Part shown: positions 26,860 through 35,192 of the stretch, in pieces | Numbering within the stretch: the first letter of the stretch is position 1 | How the letters are laid out: the number at the start of each line of letters is the position of its first letter | Origin: Bacteroides sp. MSB163 | GTDB taxonomy: Bacteria; Bacteroidota; Bacteroidia; Bacteroidales; Bacteroidaceae | Assembly: GCF_036416795.1 (NCBI RefSeq) | Contig: NZ_CP143867.1 | Span: forward strand, 1,736,001 to 1,800,000 | Reading direction: 5' to 3' | Length of the DNA stretch: 64,000 nt | The notes under the pieces: generated by a model | Database searches by the model: none | The model's input: the letters and a program-made list of their open reading frames with translations, nothing else | Told to the model about the DNA's origin: nothing | Program-made: the position numbers and the translations under genes

Positions 26860-28134
26860 TTAGAGATCAAATCCGATGTCGCGGCGGAAGTACTTCTTGT
26901 CGAAGTCAATCATATCCGCTACTTTGTAGCTCTTGGCAAGGGCTTCTTCCTTGGTCGCACCATAAGAACATACGGCTATCACACGGCCACCGGCGGTCAC
27001 TATGTTTCCGTCCTTCATTGCGGTTCCGGCGTGGAAGAGGATGCTGTCCGTGGCTGCAGCAGCTTCAAAACCGGTCATTACCTTGCCTTTTTCGTAAGCT
27101 TCGGGATAACCGCCGCTGACGAGCATGACGCAGGCGGCTGTGCGCGGGTCCATCACCAGAGTCTTGGTGTCGAGGTTCACGTCGCGTACACCTTCCAGCA
27201 GTTCGGCGAAGTCGCTTTGTATGCGCAGCATGACGCTTTCTGTTTCCGGGTCGCCCATGCGGACGTTGTATTCTATCACCATCGGTTCGCCTTTCACCCG
27301 GATGAGTCCGAGGAAGATGAAGCCTTTGTAGAGGATTCTTTCTTCTTGCAGTCCGTTGATGGTGGGCTCGATGATGCGGGTGCGTACTTTTTCCATGAAC
27401 TCTTCGTCAGCAAAAGGAACGGGGGTGACGCTTCCCATGCCGCCGGTGTTCAGGCCTTTGTCGCCTTCGCCGATGCGCTTGTAATCCTTGGCTACGGGCA
27501 GCACTTTGTAGTGCTTACTGTCTGTCAGCACGAACACGGAGCACTCGATGCCGCTAAGGAATTCTTCGATAACCACCGTGGCACTGGCCTGGCCGAACAT
27601 GCCGCCAAGCATTTCTTTCAGTTCCTTCTTGGCCTCTTCGAGGGTGGGGAGGATGAGCACGCCTTTTCCGGCACAGAGGCCGTCGGCTTTCAGCACGTAG
27701 GGGGCTTCGAGGCTTTCGAGGAAGGCGAGGCCTTCTTCGAGGTTATCGGCAGTGATGCTCTTGTAGCGGGCGGTGGGGATGCCGTGACGTTCCATGAATC
27801 CTTTGGCAAACTCTTTGCTGCCTTCCAGTTGGGCACCTTTGGCGGTGGGACCGATGATGGCGATATGTTGTGTGGGGGCGTCTTCGGTGAAGCTGTCGTA
27901 GATACCTTCTACCAACGGGTCTTCGGGACCTACCACAATCATGTCTATGTTTTGTTCCAAGGCGAAGGACTTCAAGGCGGGGAAATCGGTTGCCTTGATG
28001 GCTACGTTCTCGCCTACCGCACTGGTACCGGCATTACCGGGGGCGATAAAAAGTTTCTCTACTTTCGGGCTTTGGGCAATCTTCCATGCCAGGGCGTGCT
28101 CGCGACCGCCGCTTCCTAATAATAATATTTTCAT
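26860..28134 (-). CDS. purD: Phosphoribosylamine--glycine ligase
   Basis: 424-residue ATP-grasp enzyme of purine synthesis making GAR from PRA, glycine and ATP. N-terminal MKILLLGSGGREHALAWKIA; nucleotide-binding YVLKADGLCAGKGVL (about 146-160); metal/active-site GIECSVFVLTD and EYNVRMGDPETES (about 288-300). Full length. The gene is flanked on both sides by repeat elements (26776-26855 and 28188-28277). Confidence 0.98.
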   Translation of the reverse strand: MKILLLGSGGREHALAWKIAQSPKVEKLFIAPGNAGTSAVGENVAIKATDFPALKSFALEQNIDMIVVGPEDPLVEGIYDSFTEDAPTQHIAIIGPTAKGAQLEGSKEFAKGFMERHGIPTARYKSITADNLEEGLAFLESLEAPYVLKADGLCAGKGVLILPTLEEAKKELKEMLGGMFGQASATVVIEEFLSGIECSVFVLTDSKHYKVLPVAKDYKRIGEGDKGLNTGGMGSVTPVPFADEEFMEKVRTRIIEPTINGLQEERILYKGFIFLGLIRVKGEPMVIEYNVRMGDPETESVMLRIQSDFAELLEGVRDVNLDTKTLVMDPRTAACVMLVSGGYPEAYEKGKVMTGFEAAAATDSILFHAGTAMKDGNIVTAGGRVIAVCSYGATKEEALAKSYKVADMIDFDKKYFRRDIGFDL

Positions 28135-28187
28135 CTTTACTATTTCTTATTAATTACTATTTCTATTTTGTTTGCTAAGCAATAATT

Positions 28188-28277
28188 TAATGAAGAATGA
28201 GGAATGAAGAATTTGGCTGCGCTATGCAAGCATGCCGCAAGGTAATTCTTCATTCTTCATTCTTCATTCCTCATTAA
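28188..28277. repeat. Intergenic inverted repeat (GAATGAAGAAT-type arms, GCTGCGC core)
   Basis: Left arm 28188-28213, core TGGCTGCGCTATGC to GCATGCCGCAAGG (28214-28243), right arm 28244-28277. The right arm runs into the peptidase gene and encodes its last residues (LMRNEE) and stop codon. Confidence 0.85.
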
Positions 28278-30482
28278 GTTATCTTCAAAATACCGTGTTA
28301 TCTTCTCATGCAGATGCACGCGGTCACGTCCCAGGACGTTGTGCTTATGGCCGGGATAGATGAACAGGTCGGGATACGTGCGGGCATCTACACAGGCCTT
28401 TATGAACGAGAGCGTGTGTTGCGGCACACAGGTATCGTCATGGTCGTCGTGAATCAACAGAAGATGTCCTTTCAGGTTGCCGGCAAGGTTTTTCAGATTA
28501 CCATTCTTATAACCTTCCGGATTGCTCTGCGGCGTATCCATATATCTTTCTCCATACATGATTTCATAATAGCTCCAGTCGATGACCGGGCCGCCTGCAA
28601 CGCCTACCTTGAATATCTCCGGGTAGCGGAGCATCAGTGCCGTGGTCATATGTCCGCCGAAACTCCAGCCGTGTACGCCGATGCGGTCAGCGTCCACATA
28701 AGGCAGGGCTTTCAGGAATTCGGCGCCTTTCACCTGGTCTTTTCCCTCTTCGATGCCGAGGTTGCGGAAGGTGACATTCTCAAATTCCAGTCCGCGGTTT
28801 TCGCTGCCGCGATTGTCGAGGGTGAACATGATATAACCTTTGCCTGCCATGTAGATGTCCCATCCGCGGGCGCTGTTCTGCCAGCCGTTGGTGACCATCT
28901 GTGCGTGCGGACCTCCGTAGACGTAGATGATGGCGGGATATTTCTTTGCCGGGTCGAAGTCTGCGGGTTTCACGAGGCGGTAGTAAAGGTCGGTCACGCC
29001 GTCGGCTGCCTTGATGGTGCCTGTTTCGATGCTGGGCATGGTGAAGCCTTCGAATGGGTCTTTGGCTGTCAGCAGGTTGATGCTTTTGCCGTTTTGAGTG
29101 GACATGAGGTTGATGCTACGCGGCACTTCGGGGCTGGACCAGGTGTCGATGAGGTAGCTGCCGCTGGCACTCAGTGTCCCGCGATGTACGCCCTTGCTGT
29201 TGTCCAGCGGGGTAATCTTTCCGTTGTTCACGTTCACTTTGTATAGGTTGCTTTGCAGGGGCGACTCTTTGGTGGCGGTGAAGATGATTTCTTTCTTCTT
29301 CTCATCAAAGCCGAGCACATCTTGCACAAGCCAGTTGCCGGAAGTGAGTTGTTTCATCCAGGTACGTTCCGTATAGGTACTTCCTGCCGTAGTGTTTTTT
29401 TTGTAGACATCTGATTTGACATCTATATCAAATAGGTACAGATGATTGTATCCGTCGCGCTGGCTTTGGTAAATGAACTTGCCATTGTCCCAGGGCAGGA
29501 AGATAATGGGATGCTGAGGCTCCACATACTTGGGATGTTCTTCTTCGTAGCAGCAACATATTCGTTCGCCTGTCTCGGCGTTGTACTGCCAAAGTTGGGC
29601 ATGGTTCTGGTCGCGGTTCAACTCAATAAGGTAGAGGCTTTGGGCATCCGGTGCCCAACTGATATTGGTGAAGTAACGATCCGTGGGGTCGCCCGCATTC
29701 AGATAGATGGTCTTCTGCGTTTCGGGGTTGTAGATGCCTATGGTTACCTTGTGGCTCGTCATGCCTGCCATCGGGTAGCGGACGTTGTTCAGTTCGCCTA
29801 CCCGTGCGGTGATGTCTACCAACGGATATTGCGTCACCATGCTTTCGTCCATCCGGTAGAAGGCGAGCAGGTCACCTTTCGGGCTCCAGTAAGTTCCTTT
29901 GCTGATGCCGAACTCGTTGCGGTGTACGCTTTGTCCGCATACGATACCGTCGGGTTCGCTGGTTACGACGGTGCCGTTCACGAAAAGGTTATTTTTGATG
30001 GTGTAGGCCACGTTACCACTTGCGATATGGTAATCTTTGTTGGCGCTCTCTTTCGGGAAATCCCGTTGGCTGATAATCTTGTCCGTTTCCCAGTCGTAGA
30101 CGGCGTAGCTTCCGGGCAGACTGATGAGTATCTGCGTTTTGTCCGCCCAAGGCAGGCTTACTTGACTCAGATGTCTCAGTTTGCCCAGCTTTTCCTGTTC
30201 CAGAGCCCGGTTGATTTTCTCGCGCGTCACGAGCAGAGTTTCTTTTCCGTTTTTGGGGTTTATTGCCAGCAAGGAGTCTATTCCGGGCTTGATGCACGTG
30301 TCTCCCCACCATTGCACTCCATAGAGGTTTTCAGCAAAGCGATAGGTTTCTCCGCCGGGAAGCAAATCTTCCAGCGTCGGTTTCTTTGAATCTTGTGCCA
30401 TAATGTTTGTTGCAAAGAGAGTGGGTAATGCCAGTAGTGCTATTCCCATCCATTTACCGATTATCTTCATGTTCATAGTCAT
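28257..30482 (-). CDS. S9 family (DPP-IV-like) serine peptidase
   Basis: 741 residues: signal peptide (about 1-29, ending NIMAQ), beta-propeller (about 40-480), and alpha/beta-hydrolase domain. Nucleophile Ser607 in GWSFGGH; an Asp in IHDDHDDTC (about 678-683) and His712 in PGHKHN complete the triad. DPP-IV enzymes cleave Xaa-Pro or Xaa-Ala dipeptides from N-termini; in Bacteroides they sit in the periplasm or at the surface. The propeller signature WSPKGDLLAFYRMDES (about 205-220) carries an Asp-Glu pair resembling the S9B substrate-anchoring Glu region. The C-terminal six residues come from the repeat at 28188-28277. Confidence 0.95.
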   Translation of the reverse strand: MTMNMKIIGKWMGIALLALPTLFATNIMAQDSKKPTLEDLLPGGETYRFAENLYGVQWWGDTCIKPGIDSLLAINPKNGKETLLVTREKINRALEQEKLGKLRHLSQVSLPWADKTQILISLPGSYAVYDWETDKIISQRDFPKESANKDYHIASGNVAYTIKNNLFVNGTVVTSEPDGIVCGQSVHRNEFGISKGTYWSPKGDLLAFYRMDESMVTQYPLVDITARVGELNNVRYPMAGMTSHKVTIGIYNPETQKTIYLNAGDPTDRYFTNISWAPDAQSLYLIELNRDQNHAQLWQYNAETGERICCCYEEEHPKYVEPQHPIIFLPWDNGKFIYQSQRDGYNHLYLFDIDVKSDVYKKNTTAGSTYTERTWMKQLTSGNWLVQDVLGFDEKKKEIIFTATKESPLQSNLYKVNVNNGKITPLDNSKGVHRGTLSASGSYLIDTWSSPEVPRSINLMSTQNGKSINLLTAKDPFEGFTMPSIETGTIKAADGVTDLYYRLVKPADFDPAKKYPAIIYVYGGPHAQMVTNGWQNSARGWDIYMAGKGYIMFTLDNRGSENRGLEFENVTFRNLGIEEGKDQVKGAEFLKALPYVDADRIGVHGWSFGGHMTTALMLRYPEIFKVGVAGGPVIDWSYYEIMYGERYMDTPQSNPEGYKNGNLKNLAGNLKGHLLLIHDDHDDTCVPQHTLSFIKACVDARTYPDLFIYPGHKHNVLGRDRVHLHEKITRYFEDNLMRNEE

Positions 30483-30485
30483 TTA

Positions 30486-30888
30486 TTATTCATTCTCTTT
30501 TCTGAATCCTTTTACTTCTACTCTGCCCCAAGGAGAGCTTTTCACTTGTACCGCAGCACTCAATTTTGCGAAAGCAGAGAAAAGATCATCGAATTGTTTC
30601 TCGTAACTGTCTCTGTCGGAAGTGATGTCTTCTTCCAGGTATTCAATACGTTTTCTTAGTTCTTCAAGCTCTTGCTTCGGAGCATGAGAGAGAAGATATT
30701 GCCGCATGTGGATGAAGGCACGCATGATGTTGATGTTGACTTCGATGGCTTTGGGGCTCCGGAGGATGCCGGAAAGCATGGCGACGCCTCGTTTCTATCT
30801 CATACATCTCCGCCAAATCAAAGTCCAGCATCACTTTCTGTCCTCTGATTTCGTATATCTTATTCTCTATGATGACTAAATCGTTCAT
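30486..30888 (-). pseudogene. Broken ORF6N-domain gene (KilA-N/ORF6N family)
   Basis: Two pieces in different frames. The N-terminal piece starts at an ATG at 30888 (MNDLVIIENKIYEIRGQKVM, DFDLAEMYEIET) and is the first third of an ORF6N DNA-binding domain. It then reads out of frame near 30795. The rest resumes in another frame (GVAMLSGILRSPKAIEVN, IMRAFIHMRQYLLSH, then a coiled coil ELEELRKRIEYLEEDI) and ends at 30486. The middle of the ORF6N domain, normally about 50 residues between the YEIET-like and GVAMLS-like segments, is missing, so there is a deletion plus a frameshift. Intact relatives are common in Bacteroides and phages. The upstream region holds the palindromes at 30904-31140. 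Confidence 0.8.
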
Positions 30889-30903
30889 TTGAGTATATGT
30901 TTT

Positions 30904-31140
30904 TAAGGTGCCAATTTGGAACCTTATACTGTCTTTCAATAGGCTATCTTCTACTTCCCTGACCTGAACCCCTGATTTGGAATATCAAGCTGATACTTGT
31001 AACTAATCTCTTTTATGTCTTGTCAGTTTGAGGTCACAATTTGTGACCTCAAACTGTTTTTCAATAAGTTAGCTTCTGTGTCTTGACGTAGAAGTCAATA
31101 TTTAGAACCATATTTCCTATTAACCTGTCGCAAATTGCGA
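30904..31140. repeat. Degenerate tandem repeats with palindromes sharing a CAAATTG-like centre
   Basis: Three dyads have different self-complementary arms around a similar centre: 30904-30926 (arms TAAGGTGCCAA/TTGGAACCTTA), 31024-31056 (16-bp perfect arms, CAGTTTGAGGTCACAA) and 31128-31140 (TCGCAA/TTGCGA). The first two are embedded in longer related repeats (30904-30955 and 31029-31078). Weaker copies near 30972 and 31092 give four copies at roughly 61-64 bp spacing. The stretch fills the gap between the rlmL stop and the ORF6N pseudogene. Confidence 0.7.
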
Positions 31141-31157
31141 TAAGTTCCATACTTCTT

Positions 31158-32654
31158 TTATTCCTCTTCCCTTTTTCTCGGCTTGAACTCTCTCTTCGGC
31201 TTAAACTCACCGCTTCCTCCCGGACGGCGTTCCCTGTCAAACGGTTTCCGTTCTCTGTCTCCATCCTTGCGGAATTCTCTCGGCTTGAACTCACCTCTGG
31301 GCTTATCTTCTCTCGAACCGAACTCACGGGGTTTGCTGTCTCTTGGTCTGAACTCCCTCGGTCTGTCATCTCTCGATTTGAACTCACCCGGTTTGCGCGG
31401 TTCTCTCGGTTTGAAATCCCGTCCTTCTCTCGGTTTAAATTCTCTCGATTCTCTTGACTTGAAGCCGGATTCTTTTCTGTCTTCTCCTTCTTCGTCCTCA
31501 CCTTCCTGTTTCTTGAATTCCTTATATTTACCGTCGAAAATCTCGTATTTACGGAATTCACATTCCAGTGCACCGTTGAACAGAGGTATTTTGGCAGTCG
31601 GTTTCAGTCCTATCTGGTCGAAGCACTCTTCACGATAAGAGAGCACCCATGCCGTGTTTCCGGTGAAAGCGTGTTTCAGACGCTCGCCTATCATCTGGTA
31701 CAGTCCCAGCAGATTATTGGTAGAAATACGTTCCCCATAAGGCGGGTTGGTGATAATCATGGACTTTTCCGCTGGCTGTTCAAACTGCTGGAAGGGCTGC
31801 AACTTCAAGACAATGTCTTTCGATACACCTGCTGCCTTGATGTTGTGCGTTGCTATTTCGTTGGCCTGCGGATTATTGTCGTATCCGTATATCTTATGTG
31901 TAAACTCACATTCCTGACTGTCGTCGTTGTAAATCGTATCGAATAAATCCTGGTCGAAATCATTCCACTTCTCAAAAGCAAATTCCTTACGGAATACTCC
32001 CGGAGCAATGTTACGTGCAATCAGTGCCGCCTCAATGGGGATGGTACCCGAACCACACATCGGATCAATCAAGTCACATTCTCCTTTCCAGCCCGTCATG
32101 AGGATCATTCCGGCAGCCAGAACTTCGTTCAACGGAGCCTCTACCGCTTCCTGGCGATAACCGCGGCGGTGTAGTGACTCACCCGATGAGTCGAGCGAAA
32201 GCGTACACGTGGTTTGTGCAATGTGTATATTCAGCAGTACATCCGGGCGGTTGATTCGTACGGACGGACGTTTGTTGAATTTCTCGCGGAAATAATCTAC
32301 AATGGCATCTTTTACTTTATAAGATACAAACTTAGAGTGACGGAATTCTTCGCTGAACACAACGGCATCTACAGCAAATGTTTTCTCCACATTCAGGATG
32401 TTTTCCCAGCTGATAGCTTTGATTTGTTCATAGACTTCATCAGCATCTTTGGCAGTGAAGTTCTTGATCGGTTTCAGGATACGGATTGCTGTGCGCAAGC
32501 AGAAGTTTGCCTTGTACATCATTTCCTTGTCTCCACTGAAAGACACCATGCGTCGGCCTATTTCTATGTCGTTTGCCCCTAATGCAGTCAGTTCTTGTGC
32601 TAATACTTCTTCCAGACCTTGAAAGGTCTTGGCAATCATTTGAAAGGATTCCAT
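31158..32654 (-). CDS. rlmL: THUMP-domain class I 23S rRNA (guanine-N2) methyltransferase, RlmL/YpsC type, with basic repeat tail
   Basis: 498 residues from the ATG at 32654; the open frame extends 39 codons upstream, but that part is low-complexity Arg/Asn-rich and looks non-coding. A THUMP RNA-binding domain (about 5-150, IAKTFQGLEEVLAQELTALG) is followed by the methyltransferase domain, with LIDPMCGSGTIPIEAALIA (about 190) and the catalytic NPPYGERIS (NPPY, about 300). It methylates guanine N2 in 23S rRNA (G2445-type). It lacks the RlmK half of the E. coli fusion. The last 110 residues are a disordered Arg/Glu/Lys tail with repeats of EFKPRE and REFxSRE. Confidence 0.92.
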   Translation of the reverse strand: MESFQMIAKTFQGLEEVLAQELTALGANDIEIGRRMVSFSGDKEMMYKANFCLRTAIRILKPIKNFTAKDADEVYEQIKAISWENILNVEKTFAVDAVVFSEEFRHSKFVSYKVKDAIVDYFREKFNKRPSVRINRPDVLLNIHIAQTTCTLSLDSSGESLHRRGYRQEAVEAPLNEVLAAGMILMTGWKGECDLIDPMCGSGTIPIEAALIARNIAPGVFRKEFAFEKWNDFDQDLFDTIYNDDSQECEFTHKIYGYDNNPQANEIATHNIKAAGVSKDIVLKLQPFQQFEQPAEKSMIITNPPYGERISTNNLLGLYQMIGERLKHAFTGNTAWVLSYREECFDQIGLKPTAKIPLFNGALECEFRKYEIFDGKYKEFKKQEGEDEEGEDRKESGFKSRESREFKPREGRDFKPREPRKPGEFKSRDDRPREFRPRDSKPREFGSREDKPRGEFKPREFRKDGDRERKPFDRERRPGGSGEFKPKREFKPRKREEE

Positions 32655-32764
32655 CTGTTTATTATTGATTTTACGATTTACAATTTTACGGTTGAAGCTG
32701 CTGTAACTTCTTCTGTATCTATTGTTTCTATTGATGATTACTATTCTCTTAATATCCCTTTTAC

Positions 32765-32874
32765 GGAACACTTGTACTTCTCGGATGTAACGCTTGTGTC
32801 TCTCTTCCGAAACACTTGTGTTGCTCAGCCGGAACGCTTGTGTCCCTCAACCGGGGCGCTTGCTTGCTGACTGC
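32765..32874. repeat. Five tandem 22-bp repeats between cysE and rlmL
   Basis: Units start at 32765, 32787, 32809, 32831 and 32853, an exact 22-bp period. The conserved part is GnAACrCTTGTGT with a CTC-rich remainder; the third unit carries the dyad AACACTTGTGTT (arms AACAC/GTGTT around TT). 22 is not a multiple of 3, so this is not a coding repeat. It lies immediately past the cysE stop (32878) and upstream of rlmL. Confidence 0.8.
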
Positions 32875-32877
32875 CGG

Positions 32878-33777
32878 TTACTTTTTGGCTTTAGTCTGTA
32901 CAATTCTTGCTCCAGCCGGAACGTCTTCCGTCACCCAGATATTACCGCCTACCGTGGCGCCCTGTCCGATAGTGATACGTCCTAAAATGGTGGCATTGGA
33001 ATAGACGATGACATTGTCTTCCAGTATCGGGTGGCGTGGGATGCCCTTGATCGGTTTACCGTCCGCATCCAATGGAAAGCTCTTGGCACCCAGAGTTACG
33101 CCTTGATACAACTTCACGTTATTTCCGATGACGCACGTCTCCCCAATTACAACACCCGTTCCGTGGTCTATGGTGAAGTGGCTACCGATGGCGGCACCCG
33201 GGTGAATATCGATTCCTGTTTCGCTGTGGGCCATTTCAGTGATGATACGCGGAATAAGGGGCACATCGAGTTTCAGTAACTCATGCGCAATGCGGTAATT
33301 GCTGATGGCACGTATGGCGGGATAACAACTGATTACTTCTCCGAAACTGTGTGCTGCCGGATCTCCATTGTAGGCGGCTGCCACATCAGTGGCCAGTACA
33401 CGGCGCATTCCCGGCAAATTGCTGATGAATTTAGCGGCAATCAGTGCCGCTTCTTCACGCTGAAGTTCAGTGCAGCAGGTACATTCTCCGTTTCCGGTGA
33501 AGCAAAGACCTGCAAGCACCTGACCGGTCAGCAAGTCGAACAAGCGTTCGATGTTTACGCCGATGTGATATTTGATGGTGCGGCTGTTGACTGTGGAGTT
33601 ACCAAAATAACCGGGGAAGAGGATGGCACGCGATAGCTCTACAATATCTTGCAGTGCCCTAGCCGAAGGCAATGGAGTGCCGTCCGTGTGCTGATGAAAC
33701 AGTCCTTTGTAAGATGAGCTTTCCGATAGTTCATCGACTGCCTGTGTCAAAATGTGAGTAAAGTTCAATGGACTCAT
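32878..33777 (-). CDS. cysE: Serine O-acetyltransferase
   Basis: 299 residues from the ATG at 33777 (MSPLNFTHIL). An upstream in-frame ATG at 33810 lies at the edge of the promoter -7 box and is unlikely to be in the transcript. It acetylates serine from acetyl-CoA, the first step of cysteine synthesis. The left-handed beta-helix has GIDIHPGAAIGSHFTIDHGTG-like hexapeptides (about 195-215) and VVIGETCVIGNNVKLYQGVT. Catalytic His residues are in DIHPG and DHGTG. The long N-terminal helical domain is normal for the Bacteroidota form. It is divergent from cysK, which uses its product. Confidence 0.94.
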   Translation of the reverse strand: MSPLNFTHILTQAVDELSESSSYKGLFHQHTDGTPLPSARALQDIVELSRAILFPGYFGNSTVNSRTIKYHIGVNIERLFDLLTGQVLAGLCFTGNGECTCCTELQREEAALIAAKFISNLPGMRRVLATDVAAAYNGDPAAHSFGEVISCYPAIRAISNYRIAHELLKLDVPLIPRIITEMAHSETGIDIHPGAAIGSHFTIDHGTGVVIGETCVIGNNVKLYQGVTLGAKSFPLDADGKPIKGIPRHPILEDNVIVYSNATILGRITIGQGATVGGNIWVTEDVPAGARIVQTKAKK

Positions 33778-33807
33778 TGGGATATCCTTTTTATAATAAG
33801 GTGGGTA

Positions 33808-33815
33808 CAAAGGTA
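33808..33815 (-). promoter_or_regulatory. cysE promoter -7 box
   Basis: On the minus strand TACCTTTG, about 31 bp before the ATG at 33777. This position supports that start over the one at 33810. Confidence 0.6.
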
Positions 33816-33870
33816 ATTATTCTCAGCGAAAATCCCTCATTTATAGTATGAAAATCCCACAAATATGGTA

Positions 33871-33901
33871 TTTCCTATGAACCGTTAACCCTCTATCTTT
33901 G
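33871..33901 (+). promoter_or_regulatory. cysK promoter
   Basis: TTTC at 33871-33874, a 19-bp spacer and TATCTTTG at 33894-33901, 40 bp before the cysK ATG. The cysE and cysK promoters are back to back within about 90 bp. Confidence 0.65.
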
Positions 33902-33941
33902 TCATTTAGAAAGAAGAGTATAATTTAAAACCCAATATGTT

Positions 33942-34889
33942 ATGAAAAAGATAGCAAAACAGCTCACGGATCTGGTGGGCAACACTCCCCTGATGGAACT
34001 GAGTAATTACAATAAATCAAAGGGGCTGAAAGCCCGTCTGATCGTGAAACTGGAGTCATTTAATCCTGCCGGAAGCGTGAAAGATCGTGTGGCACTGGCA
34101 ATGATTGAAGATGCCGAGACTTCCGGTTTGTTGAAACCCGGAGCGACTATCATAGAACCTACCAGTGGAAACACCGGAATAGGACTTGCATTTGTAGCCG
34201 CTTCAAAAGGTTATAAGTTGATTCTCACTATGCCCGATACCATGAGCGTTGAGCGTCGCAACTTACTGAAAGCCCTGGGTGCCGAATTGGTACTTACGCC
34301 CGGTGCCAATGGTATGAAAGGGGCTATTGCCCGTGCTGAAGAACTGAAAGCTGCTACACCCGGTGCGGTGATTCTTCAGCAGTTTGACAACCCCGCAAAT
34401 CCTGCCATGCACGAACGTACTACAGGACAGGAGATCTGGCGGGATACGGAAGGTCATGTTGATATTTTTGTAGCTGGTGTAGGGACTGGCGGAACGGTAA
34501 GTGGAGTAGGTGTCGCCTTGAAAAAACATAATCCGGATGTAAAGGTGGTAGCGGTAGAGCCGACCGACTCTCCTGTACTTTCGGGAGGTGCTCCGGGAGC
34601 ACATAAGATACAAGGTATCGGTGCCGGTTTTGTTCCCAAGAACTACAATCCAGCAGTGGTTGATGGAATATTGCAGGTAACAAATGACGATGCTATCCGT
34701 ACAGGACGCGAGTTGGCTCAGAAAGAAGGCCTGCTGGTAGGTATATCTTCCGGGGCGGCAGTCAGTGCAGCCACTCGTCTGGCACTTCTTCCGGAGAATG
34801 AGGGGAAAACAATTGTTGCATTATTGCCGGATACAGGCGAACGGTATCTCTCAACGTTGCTATATGCATTTGATGAATACCCGCTGTAG
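33942..34889 (+). CDS. cysK: Cysteine synthase A (O-acetylserine sulfhydrylase)
   Basis: 315-residue PLP enzyme making cysteine from O-acetylserine and sulfide. The PLP lysine is Lys47 in NPAGSVKDR; the substrate loop TSGNTG is residues 74-79; the phosphate-binding GTGGTVSG is near 180; the CysE-interacting region and PDTGERYLST are at the C-terminus. Full length. Divergent from cysE, so the two steps of the pathway share one regulatory interval. Confidence 0.97.
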   Translation: MKKIAKQLTDLVGNTPLMELSNYNKSKGLKARLIVKLESFNPAGSVKDRVALAMIEDAETSGLLKPGATIIEPTSGNTGIGLAFVAASKGYKLILTMPDTMSVERRNLLKALGAELVLTPGANGMKGAIARAEELKAATPGAVILQQFDNPANPAMHERTTGQEIWRDTEGHVDIFVAGVGTGGTVSGVGVALKKHNPDVKVVAVEPTDSPVLSGGAPGAHKIQGIGAGFVPKNYNPAVVDGILQVTNDDAIRTGRELAQKEGLLVGISSGAAVSAATRLALLPENEGKTIVALLPDTGERYLSTLLYAFDEYPL

Positions 34890-34969
34890 AATATAACTTA
34901 ATTTAAGGTTCGCAGGCAGAAATATGTTCATTCCTGTGCAGTTGAGCTATATTCCCATTAGGACTGAAC

Positions 34970-35005
34970 TGGTGTCCCACTACGGCTAATCTTAGTGGGA
35001 CACCA
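34970..35005 (+). terminator. Possible cysK terminator hairpin
   Basis: Perfect 13-bp stem with a 10-base loop, 80 bp after the cysK stop. No T-run follows, so termination here is only a possibility. Confidence 0.45.
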
Positions 35006-35107
35006 AGTACACTATCACACAGGAAGTTATGTTCTTCAGTTTACTCCTATATAATGCATATCGGTATAGAAATGAGGTAAATGATTTTAGCCTATGTATT
35101 CAATCTC

Positions 35108-35192
35108 TTAGACGCAGATGACACGGATTTAAAGGCTGCGCTGTCACATCAATAAATAAAAAATCTGCGTCATCCGTGTCATCCGCGTCTAA
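35108..35192. repeat. Intergenic inverted repeat (GATGACACGGAT-type arms, GCTGCGC core)
   Basis: Arms 35108-35128 and 35172-35192 match at 20 of 21 positions. The segment between begins AAAGGCTGCGCTG, sharing GGCTGCGC with the elements at 26776 and 28188. The arm words (ACGGAT, CGCGT) resemble those of 39864-39940. Confidence 0.8.

Noticed and set aside
27031..28119. 362-codon plus-strand open frame opposite purD
   Set aside because: Antisense shadow of purD with histidine- and phenylalanine-rich composition typical of antisense reading.
28308..30389. Two long plus-strand frames opposite the DPP-IV-type gene
   Set aside because: Antisense reading of a clear S9 peptidase; no signal, motif or start context.
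30486..31157. Prophage or mobile element
   Set aside because: ORF6N domains occur in phages, but no integrase, structural gene or attachment repeat lies nearby.
31061..31573. 170-codon minus-strand frame overlapping the rlmL tail
   Set aside because: It is an alternate-frame reading of the repetitive Arg/Glu-rich tail; the low-complexity Asn/Arg/Ser/Glu product reflects the DNA repeat.
32655..32771. N-terminal extension of the rlmL open frame
   Set aside because: Low-complexity Arg/Asn-rich residues before the canonical MESFQMIAKTF start; the inner ATG fits family length.
32765..32874. CRISPR-like array
   Set aside because: Units abut at 22-bp period without distinct spacers, no cas genes are present, and the conserved part is short and degenerate.
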